A program made the translations under genes and the position numbers. The notes beneath the pieces are model-generated. The model was given only the letters and a program-made list of their open reading frames with translations, did no database searches and was not told where the DNA came from. Shown here one piece after another: positions 15,290 to 17,121 of a DNA stretch of 17,121 bases (position 1 is the first letter of the stretch; the number at the start of each line of letters is the position of its first letter). Source of the DNA: Chloroflexia bacterium (GTDB lineage: Bacteria; Chloroflexota; Chloroflexia; QHBQ01; JADMIH01); NCBI GenBank assembly GCA_025927935.1, contig JAICKM010000054.1:1-17121 (forward strand), given 5' to 3'.

Positions 15290-16399
15290 ATGACCGCACG
15301 TGACTACACGCCGATTTACAACGGCGACCGCTACTGCCTGATGTGCCGCCACGTCTGCCCCGTGGAGCGCATCACCCGCCGCGAGGCGACCTCGCCGCAC
15401 GGCTGGGCGCTGCTGATCGCCTCCGTGCAGCGCGGCCTCATCGCCTGGACGGAGGAAGCCGTCGATACCCTCTACCAGTGCGCGGACTGCGGGCTATGCC
15501 AGGCCAATTGCGCGACCGGCCGGCCTCTGCCCGCCGCCATCGTGGCAGCACGGGCTGCCGTTGTGGAGCAAGGAGCCATGCCGGACAGTGTGACGCGGCT
15601 GGAAAAGAGTCTGCGGCTGTGGGGCAATCCCTACGGCCCGCTTACGGCGGATACGGAACCGAACGCAGGGGGAGCGCCGGAGATCGGCCTCTATGCCGGC
15701 GCGGCCACACGGGTGGGCAGCCCGCGCACGATCACGGCCGCCCAGGCGCTGTTGCGGGCCGCCGGGCGCGACCACCGGCTGCTGAGCATGGGCCGCTCCG
15801 GCGTCTACCTGCCCTACACGCTGGGCCTGTGGGACACGGCCCGCGTGCTGGCCGAGCAGACGCTGGACGAGATCGGGCGCCTGGGCGTGCGCGAGATCAT
15901 CACCCTATCGAAAGAAGACGCGCACACCTTCCAGCACATCTATCCGGAGATCGGCGTCACGTTCCCCGGCGAGATCCGCGTGGTCGAGTTCAGCGCCTGG
16001 CTGGACGCCATGCTCGCCGGGCAGGAACTGCGCGTGCAGCCGCGCGCCCAGGCGGGCATTGTCTTCCATGACGCCTGCCACACGCCGCGCTTGCTCGACA
16101 GCGCCGATGCCCCCCGGCGCGTGCTGGCCGCCCTCACCGGCACCGCGCCGGGCGAGTTGTTCTGGCGCGAACAGCAGGCCAGCCCCTGCGGCGCCATCGG
16201 GGGCTTCCTATTCACTCAGGCCGAACTGGCGGCCAGGCTGGCGGCAGCCCGGATCGCGGAGGCGCAGGAGGCGGGGGCCGCCATGCTCGTCGCCGACGAC
16301 CCCCACTGCGCGGCGCACCTGGCCGCCCACGCGGCAGACCTGCCGGTGGTCAATCTGATCGAGATGGCCGCCCAACAAATCGTGGGAGAGATACGGTAA
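15290..16399 (+). CDS. Iron-sulfur protein, GlcF/HdrCB-like electron-transfer subunit
   Basis: 369 residues. Two cluster motifs open the protein: D13-x2-C16-x2-C19-x3-C23-P, where the first ligand position of the usual CxxCxxCxxxCP holds Asp, and a complete C64-x2-C67-x2-C70-x3-C74. The C-terminal part follows the CCG-domain plan of GlcF, LutA and HdrB but is degraded: the first CCG position reads GRSGVYLPYTLG without cysteine, then FHDACHTPR (C263), and the last motif is SPCGAIGGF with a single Cys (C300). It probably takes electrons from the adjacent FAD enzyme and passes them to the quinone pool or another carrier. The gap to the preceding stop is nine bases with only a weak AGAAAG ribosome site, so translation is probably coupled. 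No membrane segment is obvious. Confidence 0.86.
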   Translation: MTARDYTPIYNGDRYCLMCRHVCPVERITRREATSPHGWALLIASVQRGLIAWTEEAVDTLYQCADCGLCQANCATGRPLPAAIVAARAAVVEQGAMPDSVTRLEKSLRLWGNPYGPLTADTEPNAGGAPEIGLYAGAATRVGSPRTITAAQALLRAAGRDHRLLSMGRSGVYLPYTLGLWDTARVLAEQTLDEIGRLGVREIITLSKEDAHTFQHIYPEIGVTFPGEIRVVEFSAWLDAMLAGQELRVQPRAQAGIVFHDACHTPRLLDSADAPRRVLAALTGTAPGELFWREQQASPCGAIGGFLFTQAELAARLAAARIAEAQEAGAAMLVADDPHCAAHLAAHAADLPVVNLIEMAAQQIVGEIR

Positions 16400-16428
16400 G
16401 CTGAGTCACTCATAGAGGAGGATGTAAG

Positions 16429-17121
16429 ATGTTTCTCTCGATGCACAACTGGATGCGCGCGGAGCCGATTGACGTCACTATCCGCCGCCTCGCCAAATAT
16501 GGCTATCAGGCTATCGAAATCAGCGGCGAGCCGGAGAAGTACGACACCGCCGAAGTCCGCCGCCTGTTGCAGGAGAACAACCTGCGCTGCTGGGGTTCCG
16601 TCTCCCTGATGTTCGAGGGTCGCGACCTGATCCACGCCGACCCGGCGGTGCGCGAGAGCACCGTCAACTATCTCAAGGGCTGCATCACCATGGTGAAGGA
16701 GCTGGATGGCCGCGAGATGACCATCGTACCTTCGCAGGTCGGCAAGGTCGTGTCGATGGACACGCCGGAGCAGGAGTGGCAGTGGGCGGTCGAGGGGCTG
16801 CGCGAGGTCTACGCGCACTCCGAGAAGGAAGGCGTGCTGATCGGGCTGGAGCCGCTGAACCGTTTCGAGACCAACTTCCTCAACCGCCACGACCAGGCGG
16901 TGATGCTGGCCGAAGCGGTTGGCCCGAACTGCGGTGTCTGCCTCGACGCCTTCCACATCAACATCGAGGAAGCCAATCTCTGGCAGGCCATCTTGAACAC
17001 CGGCAAGAAGCTGGTCGCCTTCCATGTGGCCGACAACAACCGCATGGCCTGCGGGCAGGGCGACTACGATTGGGTGCGCCTGGTGCAGACGCTCAACGCG
17101 GCGGGCTACAACAACGCCCTC
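16429..17121 (+). CDS. Sugar epimerase/isomerase TIM barrel, D-tagatose/D-psicose 3-epimerase-like (cut by window edge)
   Basis: 231 residues are visible, ending at the window edge in frame; the family is normally about 270-300 long. It belongs to the xylose-isomerase-like/AP endonuclease 2 superfamily. Metal and catalytic residues match the ketose 3-epimerases: Glu 141 in LEPLNRFE, Asp 173 in CLDAFHINIEE, His 199 and Arg 205 in FHVADNNRMACGQGDYDW; the fourth, a C-terminal Glu, lies beyond the edge. It probably epimerises a keto-sugar or acts on a sugar-phosphate or sugar-acid product of the FAD/Fe-S pair. The ATG has GAGGAGG seven bases upstream, and a 29-base gap follows the Fe-S gene, so it is in the same operon. 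The exact substrate is not predictable. Confidence 0.88.
   Translation, partial: MFLSMHNWMRAEPIDVTIRRLAKYGYQAIEISGEPEKYDTAEVRRLLQENNLRCWGSVSLMFEGRDLIHADPAVRESTVNYLKGCITMVKELDGREMTIVPSQVGKVVSMDTPEQEWQWAVEGLREVYAHSEKEGVLIGLEPLNRFETNFLNRHDQAVMLAEAVGPNCGVCLDAFHINIEEANLWQAILNTGKKLVAFHVADNNRMACGQGDYDWVRLVQTLNAAGYNNAL

Overview
This is a GC-rich, densely coded bacterial window. The two lipoproteins (genes at 3982 and 7885) carry long Thr/Pro/Ala-rich linkers straight after the lipidated cysteine. That habit is very common in Chloroflexota, and with the GC-rich codon use it makes that phylum my best guess. No rRNA or marker gene is present to prove it.

Left part (1-5993), housekeeping and unlinked genes: the N-terminal 367 residues of an AcnA-type aconitase (minus strand, cut by the window edge); a divergent ferritin-like YciE/YciF (DUF892) stress protein whose upstream region holds a 10-bp palindrome and an exact match to the sigma-54 promoter consensus; a GT-C type membrane glycosyltransferase; a secreted lipoprotein of unknown role; and a convergent GNAT acetyltransferase. 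The intergenic stretch 5994-6454 begins with a REP-like double palindrome and continues into the control region of the next operon.

Right part (6237-17121), one probable catabolic operon on the plus strand. A consensus sigma-70 promoter (TTGACA, 17 bp, TAATAT) is followed by two near-identical inverted-repeat operators, of the kind bound by XylR-type ROK repressors, 124 bp apart. Then come the ROK repressor itself, a lipoprotein sugar-binding protein, two CUT1-type permeases, two different MalK/UgpC-like ATPases, an FAD-dependent GlcD/AGPS-like oxidoreductase, a GlcF-like iron-sulfur protein, and a D-tagatose/psicose 3-epimerase-like TIM barrel that runs off the right edge. The layout reads as: import a sugar or polyol, oxidise it through an FAD/Fe-S pair, epimerise or isomerise the product, all switched by a ROK sensor.

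The most interesting point is the ATPase pair. ATPase 1 has a broken ABC signature (LGAGE) but an intact switch histidine. ATPase 2 has an intact signature (LSGGE) but Asn in place of the switch histidine. In a head-to-tail heterodimer both defects fall in the same composite ATP site and leave the other site fully canonical. This looks like an asymmetric, one-good-site sugar importer. The Fe-S protein also departs from its family pattern: Asp at one cluster-ligand position and no complete CCG motif.
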